64,000 nt of DNA, from positions 1-64,000 of the forward strand of contig NZ_LMEI01000006.1 in the NCBI RefSeq assembly GCF_001426585.1, read 5' to 3'. This document shows, in pieces, positions 20,819 to 28,601 of this stretch; the first letter of the stretch is position 1; every line of letters begins with the position of its first letter. A program made the translations under genes and the position numbers. The notes below the pieces were generated by a model. The model saw only the letters and a list, made by a program, of their open reading frames with translations. It made no database searches and was not told the DNA's origin. The DNA comes from Streptomyces sp. Root431. GTDB lineage: Bacteria > Actinomycetota > Actinomycetes > Streptomycetales > Streptomycetaceae.

Positions 20819-20908
20819 CATGAGCATGATTCTGGCCGACGCCGGTGGGTGGGCAGGTGTGGCGGCCGGGTGGCCGGCGGGTGGCCCGGTCGGCCGGTCG
20901 GTGGGTGG

Positions 20909-21403
20909 TCAGGCGTCGCGTTCGGCTCGCCGGTTGACCAGCTCTTCGACCGCGCTCGGGAGGGTCGTCTCGAAGTCGATCATCTTCGCCCAGGTCGGGG
21001 TCACGACGATCCGGACCATCTCGACGTAGAGCGCGCGGACCTCGGCCTCCCACTCGACCCGCTGCTCGGGCGTCATCGTGTAGGCGCCGTTCGACTGGAG
21101 GAACTCGTCGGGGATGCCCTCGACGAGGTCCAGTTCGGCGCGGCCGCGCAGGAGCAGGATCTTCGGCGGGTGGACCTCGGTGTCGATCGTGAGGGCGACC
21201 GCCGGGTTCCGGCGCAGTGACGCCAGCTTCGGGGCGTTCGGCGGGGTGCACATGACGATCTCCGTGCCGTTCCAGACGAAGCCGATCGGGATGGCGCGGG
21301 GCGTGCCGTCCTCGGCGACGTACGCCAGCCGGGTGATGTCCCGGGCCAGGAGTTCCCGGCTGACCGGCCGGTTCAGGATCTCGGTGATCTCGCTCGCCTG
21401 CAT
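20909..21403 (-). CDS. Pyridoxamine 5'-phosphate oxidase family (flavin split-barrel) protein
   Basis: 164 aa. Residues LAYVAEDGTPRAIPIGFVWN and KLASLRRNPAVALTIDTEVH match the FMN/F420-binding split barrel. C-terminal WAKMIDFETTLPSAVEELVN. Cofactor (FMN, F420 or heme) cannot be assigned by eye. Start ATG 21403 has GGAAGGTGG upstream. One of four split-barrel genes in this window. Confidence 0.85.
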   Translation of the reverse strand: MQASEITEILNRPVSRELLARDITRLAYVAEDGTPRAIPIGFVWNGTEIVMCTPPNAPKLASLRRNPAVALTIDTEVHPPKILLLRGRAELDLVEGIPDEFLQSNGAYTMTPEQRVEWEAEVRALYVEMVRIVVTPTWAKMIDFETTLPSAVEELVNRRAERDA

Positions 21404-21620
21404 GGTCCGATCCACCTTCCCGTGGGAGCCCCCCCGGTACGCCACCAGCCTAGGACGGATGACCCGTCGCGGGCGGACCGGTGGTTGTCGGCGGAACTCC
21501 CGCCATGAACCGTGCGCCACGGGTACCGATCACGACGCACGGGGGCTCACTGCTGCCACGTGGGCTTCCCTGCCAAGAAGCGTCTGGCGCGGAAATCGCG
21601 GCGGTCGATAGTGTCGGCCT

Positions 21621-22040
21621 ATGACCAGTCCTGGAGACGTGCCGCCGGAGATCCTGGACCGGTTGCGGTCGATCTGCCGCCAGTTGCCGGAGTCGTACGA
21701 GGAACCCGCCTGGGTCGGCGTGCGCTGGCGGATCCGCAAGCGGACGTTCGCCCATGTCTACACGCCGGACCTGGATCGCTCCCCGATCTACGCCCCGTAT
21801 GTCACCGCGGATCAGGAACCGGTCGTGATGACGTTTCGGGTACCCGCCGACGACCTGATGGGCCTGACCGCCACGGGGTTCCCGTTCCTCCGTGCCGGGT
21901 GGGGCCACAACGTCGCCGCGGCCATGCTCGGCGACCACACCGACTGGACCGAGCTTGCCGAACTGATCACCGACAGCTACCGAGGGATGGCCCCGAAGTT
22001 CCTCGCCGCCCGGCTCCCTCTCCTGCCGCCGCTCGGCTGA
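21621..22040 (+). CDS. MmcQ/YjbR family protein
   Basis: 139 aa. Pattern LPESYEEPAWVGVRWRIRKRTFAHVY ... PADDLMGL ... DWTELAELITDSYRGMAPKFL fits the MmcQ/YjbR (DUF661) alpha/beta fold, often called DNA-binding from its structure, with no proven function. ATG 21621; the RBS is weak. The macro-domain pseudogene starts directly after its stop. Confidence 0.8.
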   Translation: MTSPGDVPPEILDRLRSICRQLPESYEEPAWVGVRWRIRKRTFAHVYTPDLDRSPIYAPYVTADQEPVVMTFRVPADDLMGLTATGFPFLRAGWGHNVAAAMLGDHTDWTELAELITDSYRGMAPKFLAARLPLLPPLG

Positions 22041-22045
22041 CCTGA

Positions 22046-22444
22046 TCCGAAGCCACATGGCGTCTCGGGGGAGGCCGTAACTCCCTCTCGCGTCGCTGGC
22101 CCGAGCCGGAGCGCGAGTACCGCCGCTGGCACCGCGAGCGCGCGGGCAACGACTTCGCCCTCGGGGCGGTGCAGCTCATCCAGGTCAGAGCCGACATCCG
22201 GGTCGCGAACATGGTCGCGCAGCGTGGCATGCGGACCGGCAGCGGCGGTCCGCCCATCCGGTACGAAACCCTGGCGCGGTGCCTGGACTCCGTAGCCGAG
22301 CACGCCCTGGCCCACAGCGCCTCCGTTCACATGCCCCGCATCGGGTGCGGTCTCGCCGGCGGGACATGGGAACGCATCGAGCCGGTCATCGAGAAGACGC
22401 TGGGCGCGCGCGGCATCGCCACCACGGTCTACGACCGGGCGTAG
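22046..22444 (+). pseudogene. Macro-domain protein, N-terminally deleted
   Basis: The frame from 22046 reads RRWPEPEREYRRWHRERAG, DFALGAVQLIQV, VANMVAQRGMRTG, MPRIGCGLAGGTWERIEPVI. This is the central and C-terminal part of the Appr-1-p (macro) domain family of Streptomyces. The N-terminal ~40 residues that hold the first ADP-ribose loop are missing, a stop lies at 22043-22045, and no ATG, GTG or TTG precedes the domain before 22169. Full-length relatives are ~150 aa. It is probably a remnant; an N-truncated product from GTG 22169 would be 91 aa. Confidence 0.75.
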
Positions 22445-22629
22445 GGCTTTCGCCCCCCCGCCCCCCTCGGCGCTTGTCCGGAGCTCGAACGTGGCGACCC
22501 TGTGGGCTGCCGGTAGCGCGCGATCCGGCTCGGCAAGGCCGGGCTCGTCGCGCTGATCGGCGTCATCGCGCCCCTCCTCGCCAACACCACCCTTCATTTC
22601 GCAGTCGCTTCTTGCTCGACGAACAGTTC
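22445..22629. other. Intergenic region, possible gene debris
   Basis: Between the macro pseudogene and the PadR promoter. One frame gives IRLGKAGLVALIGVIAPLLA, a membrane-like peptide without start or stop context, possibly a gene remnant. Nothing else is recognisable. Confidence 0.3.
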
Positions 22630-22665
22630 CGATATATCGTTGAGGCATCGCGACAGTTCAACGAT
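22630..22665. promoter_or_regulatory. PadR-type operator/promoter
   Basis: Perfect inverted repeat ATCGTTGA (22636-22643) and TCAACGAT (22658-22665), arms 22 bp apart, i.e. two helical turns. The left arm overlaps the palindrome CGATATATCG (22630-22639), which may also serve as the -10 region. Direct copies of ACAGTTC flank it (22623 and 22653). It lies 27 bases before the PadR gene, so autorepression is likely. Confidence 0.65.
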
Positions 22666-22691
22666 GGAAACTCGACGGAAGGAGCGTTGCG

Positions 22692-23315
22692 ATGCGTTCA
22701 CATGGACACGAGTGCGGAAACGGACACGGAGCCGGTCGTGGGGCCTGCGGCCCCGGACCTCGTGGGGACTTCGAGGGGCGGCGGGCCGCGTTCGGGCCGT
22801 TCGGGCCCGGCTTCGGTGGTGCCGGCCCCTTCGGGGGCGGGTTCGGCGGGCGTGGCCGCGGTGGTGGCCGGGGGAGGGCGCGGCGCGGTGACGTGCGTGC
22901 GTCGATCCTGGCGCTGCTCAAGGACCGCCCCATGCACGGCTACGAGATGATCCGGGAGATCGGCGAGCGCAGCGACGGGGCCTGGAAGCCCAGCCCCGGC
23001 TCGGTCTACCCCACCCTTCAGATGCTGGAGGACGAGGGGTTGATCACCAGCGCGAGCGAGGGCGGCAAGAAGCTGTTCACGCTCACCGACGCCGGGCGCG
23101 CCGAGGCTGAGGAAGGCCCCGAGGCCCCGTGGGAAGAGGCCGGGCGCGGTGTCGACTGGGAGGCCGTGAACGAGATCCGGCAGGCCGGCTTCGGGCTGAT
23201 GGAGGCGTTCGGGCAGGTCTGGAAGACCGGCACCGCCGAGCAGCGTCAGAAGGCGGTCGGCGTGATCAACGACGCCCGCAAGAAGCTCTACCTCATCCTT
23301 GCCGATGAGGACTGA
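22692..23315 (+). CDS. PadR family transcriptional regulator
   Basis: 207 aa. A ~65-residue Gly/Phe/Arg-rich N-terminus with His and Cys precedes the PadR winged helix (RASILALLKDRPMHGYEMIREIGERS ... PSPGSVYPTLQMLEDEGLI). The C-terminal dimerisation helix is present. AAGGAG is at 22678-22683. Gly-rich extensions are common in this PadR subgroup. A perfect inverted repeat at the promoter suggests self-control. No obvious target pump gene is adjacent. Confidence 0.92.
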   Translation: MRSHGHECGNGHGAGRGACGPGPRGDFEGRRAAFGPFGPGFGGAGPFGGGFGGRGRGGGRGRARRGDVRASILALLKDRPMHGYEMIREIGERSDGAWKPSPGSVYPTLQMLEDEGLITSASEGGKKLFTLTDAGRAEAEEGPEAPWEEAGRGVDWEAVNEIRQAGFGLMEAFGQVWKTGTAEQRQKAVGVINDARKKLYLILADED

Positions 23316-23324
23316 GTGGTGACG

Positions 23325-23358
23325 AAAGGGCCCCGCGGCTTGTGTCGCGGGGCCCTTT
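23325..23358. terminator. Bidirectional terminator (PadR / SRPBCC)
   Basis: AAAGGGCCCCGCG and CGCGGGGCCCTTT form a perfect 13-bp stem with an 8-base loop. T or A runs flank both sides, so it suits both convergent genes. Confidence 0.9.
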
Positions 23359-23373
23359 TCGTGTGTCTGCGGG

Positions 23374-23802
23374 TCAGGTGACCAGGCCCGCGAGTTTGCG
23401 GAGCGACTCCGTCAGGGCCGCCGTCGCCGAGTCCTTGAGCTTCCCCGCCATGAGCGACACCGCCGCGCCCGTGAACTCGCCGTCGATCCGTACCGTCGTC
23501 GCGTCCCCCTCCGCCGCGAGCGAGTAGCGGGTGGTGACCATCACCCCCATCGGGCCCTTGCCCTTGATCGCGAGCGCCCGGTCGGTCTCCAGCTCCTCGA
23601 CCGTCCAGAGCACCTCGGCGGGGAAGCCCATCAGCTTCATGTTCTCGGTGAAGGTCGCGCCCGTCTCCAGGGATGCCGGGCCGCCGCTCGGGAAGCTGGT
23701 GTGCGTGGCGTTCCACTCGCCGTACGAGGAGAAGTCCGTGAGGCGTGCCCAGACCTTTCCGGCCGGCGCCTCGATCCGTGCCTCCGCGCTGACTTCGGCC
23801 AT
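23374..23802 (-). CDS. SRPBCC family protein
   Basis: 142 aa, a START-like/polyketide-cyclase fold: AEARIEAPAGKVWARLTDFSS, FPAEVLWTVEELE, LMAGKLKDSATAALTESLRKL. Such proteins bind hydrophobic ligands; the ligand here is unknown. ATG at 23802 follows AAGGGGTGG. It faces PadR across a shared terminator. Confidence 0.88.
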   Translation of the reverse strand: MAEVSAEARIEAPAGKVWARLTDFSSYGEWNATHTSFPSGGPASLETGATFTENMKLMGFPAEVLWTVEELETDRALAIKGKGPMGVMVTTRYSLAAEGDATTVRIDGEFTGAAVSLMAGKLKDSATAALTESLRKLAGLVT

Positions 23803-23870
23803 GCGACCACCCCTTCAGGCGTGCCTACTGGTTCCGGTGTCGCGGAACGTAGCCGGGTGGGCGTGAACAT

Positions 23871-24086
23871 TCAATACTGATGAACCGTCAGTTCTGCGGC
23901 GGCCGGTCCGGCGCCGTCGCCGATCCACCAGATCTCGGCGGAGTCGAAGCAGTCGGAGGCGCGCGGCCCCCCGTCCTCCTCGTGGCAGTGGAACGCGGCC
24001 CAGAACAGGTCGGCCGGCAGCGCCTCTCGGGGTGCGTACACCCGGTACACGTACTGCCGTCCGTCGCATGCGAGCAGAGCCACCAT
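23871..24086 (-). CDS. Hypothetical small protein
   Basis: 71 aa. Contains ACDGRQYVYRVYAPREALPA and SDCFDSAEIWWIGDG, a composition that looks coding, with Trp, Asp and Glu at normal rates. It has no recognisable family and no clear RBS. The frame continues upstream without similarity. It is offered as a probable gene. Confidence 0.45.
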   Translation of the reverse strand: MVALLACDGRQYVYRVYAPREALPADLFWAAFHCHEEDGGPRASDCFDSAEIWWIGDGAGPAAAELTVHQY

Positions 24087-24291
24087 CCAGAACACGACCG
24101 AAGGACGAACGGCAACGGGCCTGCGGTTGCAATGGGGGCGCAATGCAAGGCGGCGCGCGCCCCCGGAGGCGAACGCGGGCAATCTCCTCCGTAAGGAGGA
24201 GGAACCGTGCGCGTGTGCCCAACTCCGGTGGGATGCGGACATGCTTCTCTCCGGCGATGCTCCGACCGCCCCGGCCTGATGAGGTGGAAGG

Positions 24292-24966
24292 GTGCACCAT
24301 CCCGTTCCTCTCCCGCAGCCGCTGCCCCCACCACTCCGGCAACCCGTCGCCCCGCGCGCCGAGCTCGCGTCCTTCCTGACGCCCTCGCTCGCGGCGGTCG
24401 TGGCGGGCGCGCGGCGCAGAGCCCTCCGGGACGGGGACCGCCAGATCGACACCGCGCACCTCCTGCACTCGCTCGTCGAGTCGGACCCGGACGTCGGCGA
24501 CGTCTTCGAGGGAGGGCATCAGCTCGCCCGCATCCTCGGCTACCTCGCCCAGCGGTCCATCGGTTACGGTCTGCGCTGGCAGCGCTCGGTCGAGGACTCC
24601 GGTGCCCGGCGCCTGCTGCCCGCCGTGCGCGAGGCCGAGCCGCAGGGCGGTGGCGGACGCGCCTCCGGCTGGTCACCGGCCGCGGTCGCCGCCCTGGAGT
24701 GTGCCTTCCGGCGGGCCGCCGGGCGCGGCGACGAACGAGCGCGCGGGCTCGACCTGCTCGCCGGTGTCGCCGCCGACCCCGAGAACCGGGCCGTCGAGGT
24801 GCTGCGGCGGGCCGGGGTCGATCCGGTCGCGCTGGTCGTCCGCATCGAAGCCTGTATCGAATCCCGTATCGAAGCCCAGGTCGAGGGGCGGGTCGAGGCT
24901 CTTGGTGACGGGTCCGGTGCGGGTTCTCCCGGGGCCTTCGGCGGGGAGCCGTCTCAACAGGTGTAA
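24292..24966 (+). CDS. Clp N-terminal domain-like protein
   Basis: 224 aa. FLTPSLAAVVAGARRRALRD and QIDTAHLLHSLVESDPDVGD, then GWSPAAVAALECAFRRAAGRG and LDLLAGVAADPENRAVEVLR, are two copies of the Clp N repeat without an ATPase domain. Family members may be adaptors for ClpC-like proteases. GTG 24292 follows GGTGGAAGG. A His/Pro-rich start and a variable acidic C-terminus are unremarkable. Confidence 0.8.
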   Translation: MHHPVPLPQPLPPPLRQPVAPRAELASFLTPSLAAVVAGARRRALRDGDRQIDTAHLLHSLVESDPDVGDVFEGGHQLARILGYLAQRSIGYGLRWQRSVEDSGARRLLPAVREAEPQGGGGRASGWSPAAVAALECAFRRAAGRGDERARGLDLLAGVAADPENRAVEVLRRAGVDPVALVVRIEACIESRIEAQVEGRVEALGDGSGAGSPGAFGGEPSQQV

Positions 24967-25007
24967 CGGGGGTTACGCACCTGACCGCGTCCTGTCATGA
25001 TGGCCCG

Positions 25008-26063
25008 ATGCACGCGTCTCAGGGGAGAAGCGCCGGCCTGGGACTTGCCCTGGCCTCGGCCTTCGCATTCGGTGGTTCAGGAGTGGCGGCCAAGCCACTC
25101 ATCGAGGCGGGACTCGACCCGCTGCACGTGGTGTGGCTCCGGGTCGCCGGCGCCGCGCTCGTCATGCTCCCGGTGGCCTGGCGCCACCGGGACCTCCTGC
25201 GCCGCAAACCCGCCCTCCTCGTGGGCTTCGGCCTGCTCGCCGTCGCAGGTGTCCAGGCCTTCTACTTCGCCTCGATCTCCCGCATACCCGTCGGCGTCGC
25301 GCTGCTCATCGAGTACCTCGCCCCGGCCCTCGTCCTCGGCTGGGTCCGCTTCGTCCAGCGCCGGCCCGTCACCCGCGCCGCCGCCCTCGGCGTCCTCCTG
25401 GCCGTCGGCGGCCTCTCGTGCGTCGTCCAGGTCTGGTCCGGGCTGAGCTTCGACCTCATCGGTCTGCTCCTGGCCCTCGCCGCGGCCTGCTGCCAGGTCG
25501 GCTACTTCGTCCTCTCCGACCAGGGGTCCGACGAGGCGGAGCAGGCCGATCCGCTCGGTGTCATCGCGTACGGGCTGCTCATCGGCGCCCTCGTCCTCAC
25601 CGTCGTGGCCCGGCCGTGGGGCATGGACTGGGCGATCCTCGGCGGCAGCGCCGACATGGACGGCAGCAGCGTGCCCGCATGGCTGCTGCTCGGCTGGATC
25701 GTGCTGATCGCCACGGTCCTCGCGTACGTCACCGGCGTCATCTCCGTCCGCCGCCTCTCGCCGCAGGTCGCGGGGGTCGTGGCCTGCCTGGAAGCCGTCG
25801 TCGCCACGGTGCTGGCCTGGGTGCTCCTCGGCGAGCACCTGGACGCGCCGCAGATCCTCGGCGGAGCGCTGGTCCTGGTCGGGGCGTTCATCGCCCAGTC
25901 CTCGACGCCCAAGGCGCCGCCTTCGGAGCCCGTGGCGGCCTCCGGGAGCGAGTCCGCGGCGGCCTCCCGTGGTGATTCCGCGGCCGTCCCCGGTGGTCAT
26001 TCAGGGACCGGAGCCGTCGGGCGGGACGAAAAGGAGTTGTCGGCCGGGCGGACCGCCCCCTAG
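25008..26063 (+). CDS. EamA/DMT family transporter
   Basis: 351 aa, ten predicted helices in two EamA repeats (LASAFAFGGSGVAAKPLIEA; LALAAACCQVGYFVLSDQG), and a 40-residue Ser/Ala/Gly cytoplasmic tail. Drug/metabolite exporter of unknown substrate. A CATGAT -10-like hexamer lies at 24996-25001, 6 bases before the ATG, which suggests a leaderless transcript; this is inference. Confidence 0.88.
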   Translation: MHASQGRSAGLGLALASAFAFGGSGVAAKPLIEAGLDPLHVVWLRVAGAALVMLPVAWRHRDLLRRKPALLVGFGLLAVAGVQAFYFASISRIPVGVALLIEYLAPALVLGWVRFVQRRPVTRAAALGVLLAVGGLSCVVQVWSGLSFDLIGLLLALAAACCQVGYFVLSDQGSDEAEQADPLGVIAYGLLIGALVLTVVARPWGMDWAILGGSADMDGSSVPAWLLLGWIVLIATVLAYVTGVISVRRLSPQVAGVVACLEAVVATVLAWVLLGEHLDAPQILGGALVLVGAFIAQSSTPKAPPSEPVAASGSESAAASRGDSAAVPGGHSGTGAVGRDEKELSAGRTAP

Positions 26064-26146
26064 CGTGCCGCTCATGCACGTGATCGCACGTTCGACACCG
26101 CCGCCCACCGCCTAGCGCGCGACGGCATCTTCCGACGAGGACCGGG

Positions 26147-26174
26147 CTCGGGTGGGCGGATCTCCGCCCCCGAG
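26147..26174 (+). terminator. Hairpin downstream of the first EamA gene
   Basis: GGGCGG-ATCT-CCGCCC with outer CTCGGG/CCGAG arms, in the 178-bp gap between two EamA genes. It may be a terminator or leader structure for the second gene. Confidence 0.5.
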
Positions 26175-26241
26175 CGGTTCGTCGCTGCCCGCGCGCGGAG
26201 CCGAGCGACCACCCTTCCCTCTTCCTCCTCGGAGAAGTCAC

Positions 26242-27204
26242 GTGCCGAACTCCTCGGAATCCGCCCTGCCCGTCGGGCGGAGCCTGCTCTATCTCATCGT
26301 CGCCGGGATCGCCTGGGGCACGGCCGGTGCCGCCGCCTCGCTGATCTTCCGCGTCAGCGACATGGGCCCGCTGGCCCTCTCCTTCTGGCGCTGCGTCGGC
26401 GGGCTCGTCCTGCTGCTCGGCGCGCTGGCCCTGCGGCCCCGCCGTGCCGTCGCCCGCACCGCCGGGGAACCGCGCGGCCGGCGGACGGCCCGCATCCTCG
26501 GTACGGGGATCGGGCTGACCGTCTTCCAGAGCGCCTACTTCGCCGCCGTCCAGGACACCGGCCTCGCCGTCGGCACCGTCGTCACCCTGGGCGCGGGCCC
26601 CGTCCTCATCGCCGTCGGCGCCCGGCTCGCCATGGGTGAGCGCCTCGGCCGCGGCGGGCTCCTCGCCGTCATCGGGGCCCTCGCAGGGCTGGCCGTCCTC
26701 GTCCTCGGCGGCGGGGCCGAGGAGGTGCGACCGCTCGGCGTGGGCCTCGCGGTCGTCTCGGCCGCCGGGTACGCCGCGATCACGCTGCTCACCCGGTGGC
26801 TCGGCCGGGACGGCGGCGGGACGGACGCCCTCGCGACCACCACCTGGGCCTTCGCCATCGGAGCGGTGGGTCTGCTGCCGCTTGCGGCCGCGGAGGGACT
26901 CGTACCGCACACGGACGCGCCGGTGCAGGTCGTCCTCCTGCTGGTGTACGTGGCGGCCGTACCGACGGCCCTCGCCTACGCGCTCTACTTCGCGGGCGCG
27001 GCCGTCGTCCGGGCCGCCACCGTCTCCGTGATCATGCTCCTGGAGCCGGTGAGCGCGGCCCTGATCGCCGTCTCGCTCTTGGGCGAGCAGCTCACCGGAG
27101 CCATCGTCCTCGGCACCCTGCTGCTGCTCGTCGCCGTCACGGGCCTGGCCTTCGCCGAGGCGAGGACGGTGGCGGTGCGGCGGCGGGAGGCCGTGACGGT
27201 GTAG
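26242..27204 (+). CDS. EamA/DMT family transporter
   Basis: 320 aa, ten helices in two EamA halves ([40 protein letters not shown]). It resembles RhaT/YdcZ-like exporters by pattern. GTG 26242 with GGAGAA at 26231-26236. It is paralogous to its upstream neighbour, but too divergent to be a recent duplicate. Confidence 0.9.
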   Translation: MPNSSESALPVGRSLLYLIVAGIAWGTAGAAASLIFRVSDMGPLALSFWRCVGGLVLLLGALALRPRRAVARTAGEPRGRRTARILGTGIGLTVFQSAYFAAVQDTGLAVGTVVTLGAGPVLIAVGARLAMGERLGRGGLLAVIGALAGLAVLVLGGGAEEVRPLGVGLAVVSAAGYAAITLLTRWLGRDGGGTDALATTTWAFAIGAVGLLPLAAAEGLVPHTDAPVQVVLLLVYVAAVPTALAYALYFAGAAVVRAATVSVIMLLEPVSAALIAVSLLGEQLTGAIVLGTLLLLVAVTGLAFAEARTVAVRRREAVTV

Positions 27205-27217
27205 GGCGTCGCGGGCC

Positions 27218-27862
27218 CTACGTCGTGGCGCGTCGGCGCAGTTGGTGGGCGCGGGCCGCCAGGTCGCCGGGGCCCGCGCGCTCGGCCAGCCGGTCCGCGA
27301 TCCGTTCCTGGACCTCGGGCGGCTTGTTGCCCGCGTACTTGAACTTGGCCCGTACCTCGGTCACCTCCAGGTTCAGGACGCGGATGCCCGAGAGGAGGCG
27401 GCCGAACGGGGCCTCGCCGGGGGCCGCGAGGGCGGTGCCGCCGTCCGGCTGGAAGTGGGCGACCTGGCGGTTGAGCAGCTCGGCCTTCTCCGCCGGGTCG
27501 TCGATCACGTGCGCCGTGCAGCGCAGTTGGACGGCCGCGTAGTACGAGGTCGGCGTTCCGTGCGCGGGGGGCGTGCCCTCGGCGACCGTCCACGGGCCCG
27601 GTGCGAAGACGTAGTCGTCGACCACGCTCAGGAGCACCGTCGGATGCGCCTCGATCGCTCGCCACAGCGGGTTGGGGCGGGCCAGGTGGGTGAGGACGCG
27701 GCCGTACGGGCCGGGCTCGGCCTCGTACCGGAAGTGCATCGGCTGCACCCACGGCGGGTCGCCGGGCAGGCCGTTGACGGCGAGCTGGCCGAAGTCGTGG
27801 CGGGTGAGCCAGTCGCGCCACTCGCTGTCGTCGAGGGGTGCGTCCCAGGGGTGGATCAGCAT
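27218..27862 (-). CDS. FMN-binding negative transcriptional regulator (PaiB-like)
   Basis: 214 aa. Opening MLIHPWDAP and the run WVQPMHFRYE, LTHLARPNPLW match the PaiB/FMN-bd_2 family, which adopts a flavin split-barrel fold. Regulatory function is known only in Bacillus. It ends 14 bases from the EamA stop (convergent), and the 17-bp gap from the next leftward gene suggests a two-gene unit. Confidence 0.88.
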   Translation of the reverse strand: MLIHPWDAPLDDSEWRDWLTRHDFGQLAVNGLPGDPPWVQPMHFRYEAEPGPYGRVLTHLARPNPLWRAIEAHPTVLLSVVDDYVFAPGPWTVAEGTPPAHGTPTSYYAAVQLRCTAHVIDDPAEKAELLNRQVAHFQPDGGTALAAPGEAPFGRLLSGIRVLNLEVTEVRAKFKYAGNKPPEVQERIADRLAERAGPGDLAARAHQLRRRATT

Positions 27863-27879
27863 CGTGGTGGCTCCTGTCC

Positions 27880-28566
27880 TCAGAGCGCGGCGAGGTAGTC
27901 GGGCAGGGCGACGGCCGGGTCGAGGCCGTCGGCCGGGACAGGGGTGCCGTGGGCCGTGCGGACGGGGATCACGCCGGCCCAGTGGGGGAGACCGAGGTCC
28001 TCGGCGTCGTCGTTGGGGCCGCCGGTGCGGACCTTCGCCGAGACCTCGTCCAGGTCGAGCCGGATCACGGCGGTGGCGGCGAGCTCCTTGGCGTTCGCCG
28101 GGCGCGAGTCGCGGGAGCGGCCCGGGACGACCTGGTCGACGAGCGCGTCGAGGGCCGTCCGCAGCTCCGCGGGGTCGGTGACCTGGTGGGCGGTGCCGTG
28201 GACGACAACCGAGCGGTAATTGAGGGAGTGGTGGAAGGCGGAGCGGGCGAGCACCAGGCCGTCGACGTGGGTCACGGTCAGGCAGACGGGCAGACCGGGG
28301 GCCCGCACGCCGTCGCCCGCCGTGCGCAGGGGCCGCGAGCCGGTGGAGCCGTGGATGTAGAGCCGGTCGCCGACGCGGCCGTAGAGCGTCGGGAGCACGA
28401 CCGGCGCCCCGTCGCGGACGAAGCCGAGGTGGCAGACGGAGGTGCCGTCGAGTATCGAGTGGACCAGGGCCCTGTCGTACGAAGCGCGGTCGCGGTTTCG
28501 GGTGGGGACGGTGCGGTCGGTGGGCGCGTAGGCGCTTGTCGAGGTGGTGTCGGCGGCGGCGGTCAT
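27880..28566 (-). CDS. Pyridoxamine 5'-phosphate oxidase family protein
   Basis: 228 aa. HLGFVRDGAPVVLPTLYGRV and SFHHSLNYRSVVVHG show the split-barrel fold. Start ATG 28566 has GGAG 6 bases upstream. Divergent from a MocR/PdxR-type regulator, with a perfect 12-bp palindrome between them, so it is the likely target gene and the role may involve vitamin B6 or flavin chemistry (inference). Confidence 0.87.
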   Translation of the reverse strand: MTAAADTTSTSAYAPTDRTVPTRNRDRASYDRALVHSILDGTSVCHLGFVRDGAPVVLPTLYGRVGDRLYIHGSTGSRPLRTAGDGVRAPGLPVCLTVTHVDGLVLARSAFHHSLNYRSVVVHGTAHQVTDPAELRTALDALVDQVVPGRSRDSRPANAKELAATAVIRLDLDEVSAKVRTGGPNDDAEDLGLPHWAGVIPVRTAHGTPVPADGLDPAVALPDYLAAL

Positions 28567-28578
28567 TGCGGACTCCAT

Positions 28579-28594
28579 TGCACTAGTGCATAAT
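28579..28594. promoter_or_regulatory. Palindromic operator and -10 of the MocR gene
   Basis: TGCACTAGTGCA (28579-28590) is a perfect palindrome. It overlaps CATAAT (28589-28594), a good -10 lying 7 bases before the GTG start, so the MocR mRNA is probably leaderless. A partial repeat GTGCTAG follows at 28602. Binding here would cover both divergent promoters. Confidence 0.7.
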
Positions 28595-28601
28595 AACTTT
28601 T

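Noticed and set aside
24996..25001. A complete -35/-10 promoter for the first EamA gene
   Set aside because: Only the -10 is acceptable; no -35 at proper distance, so not listed as a separate feature.
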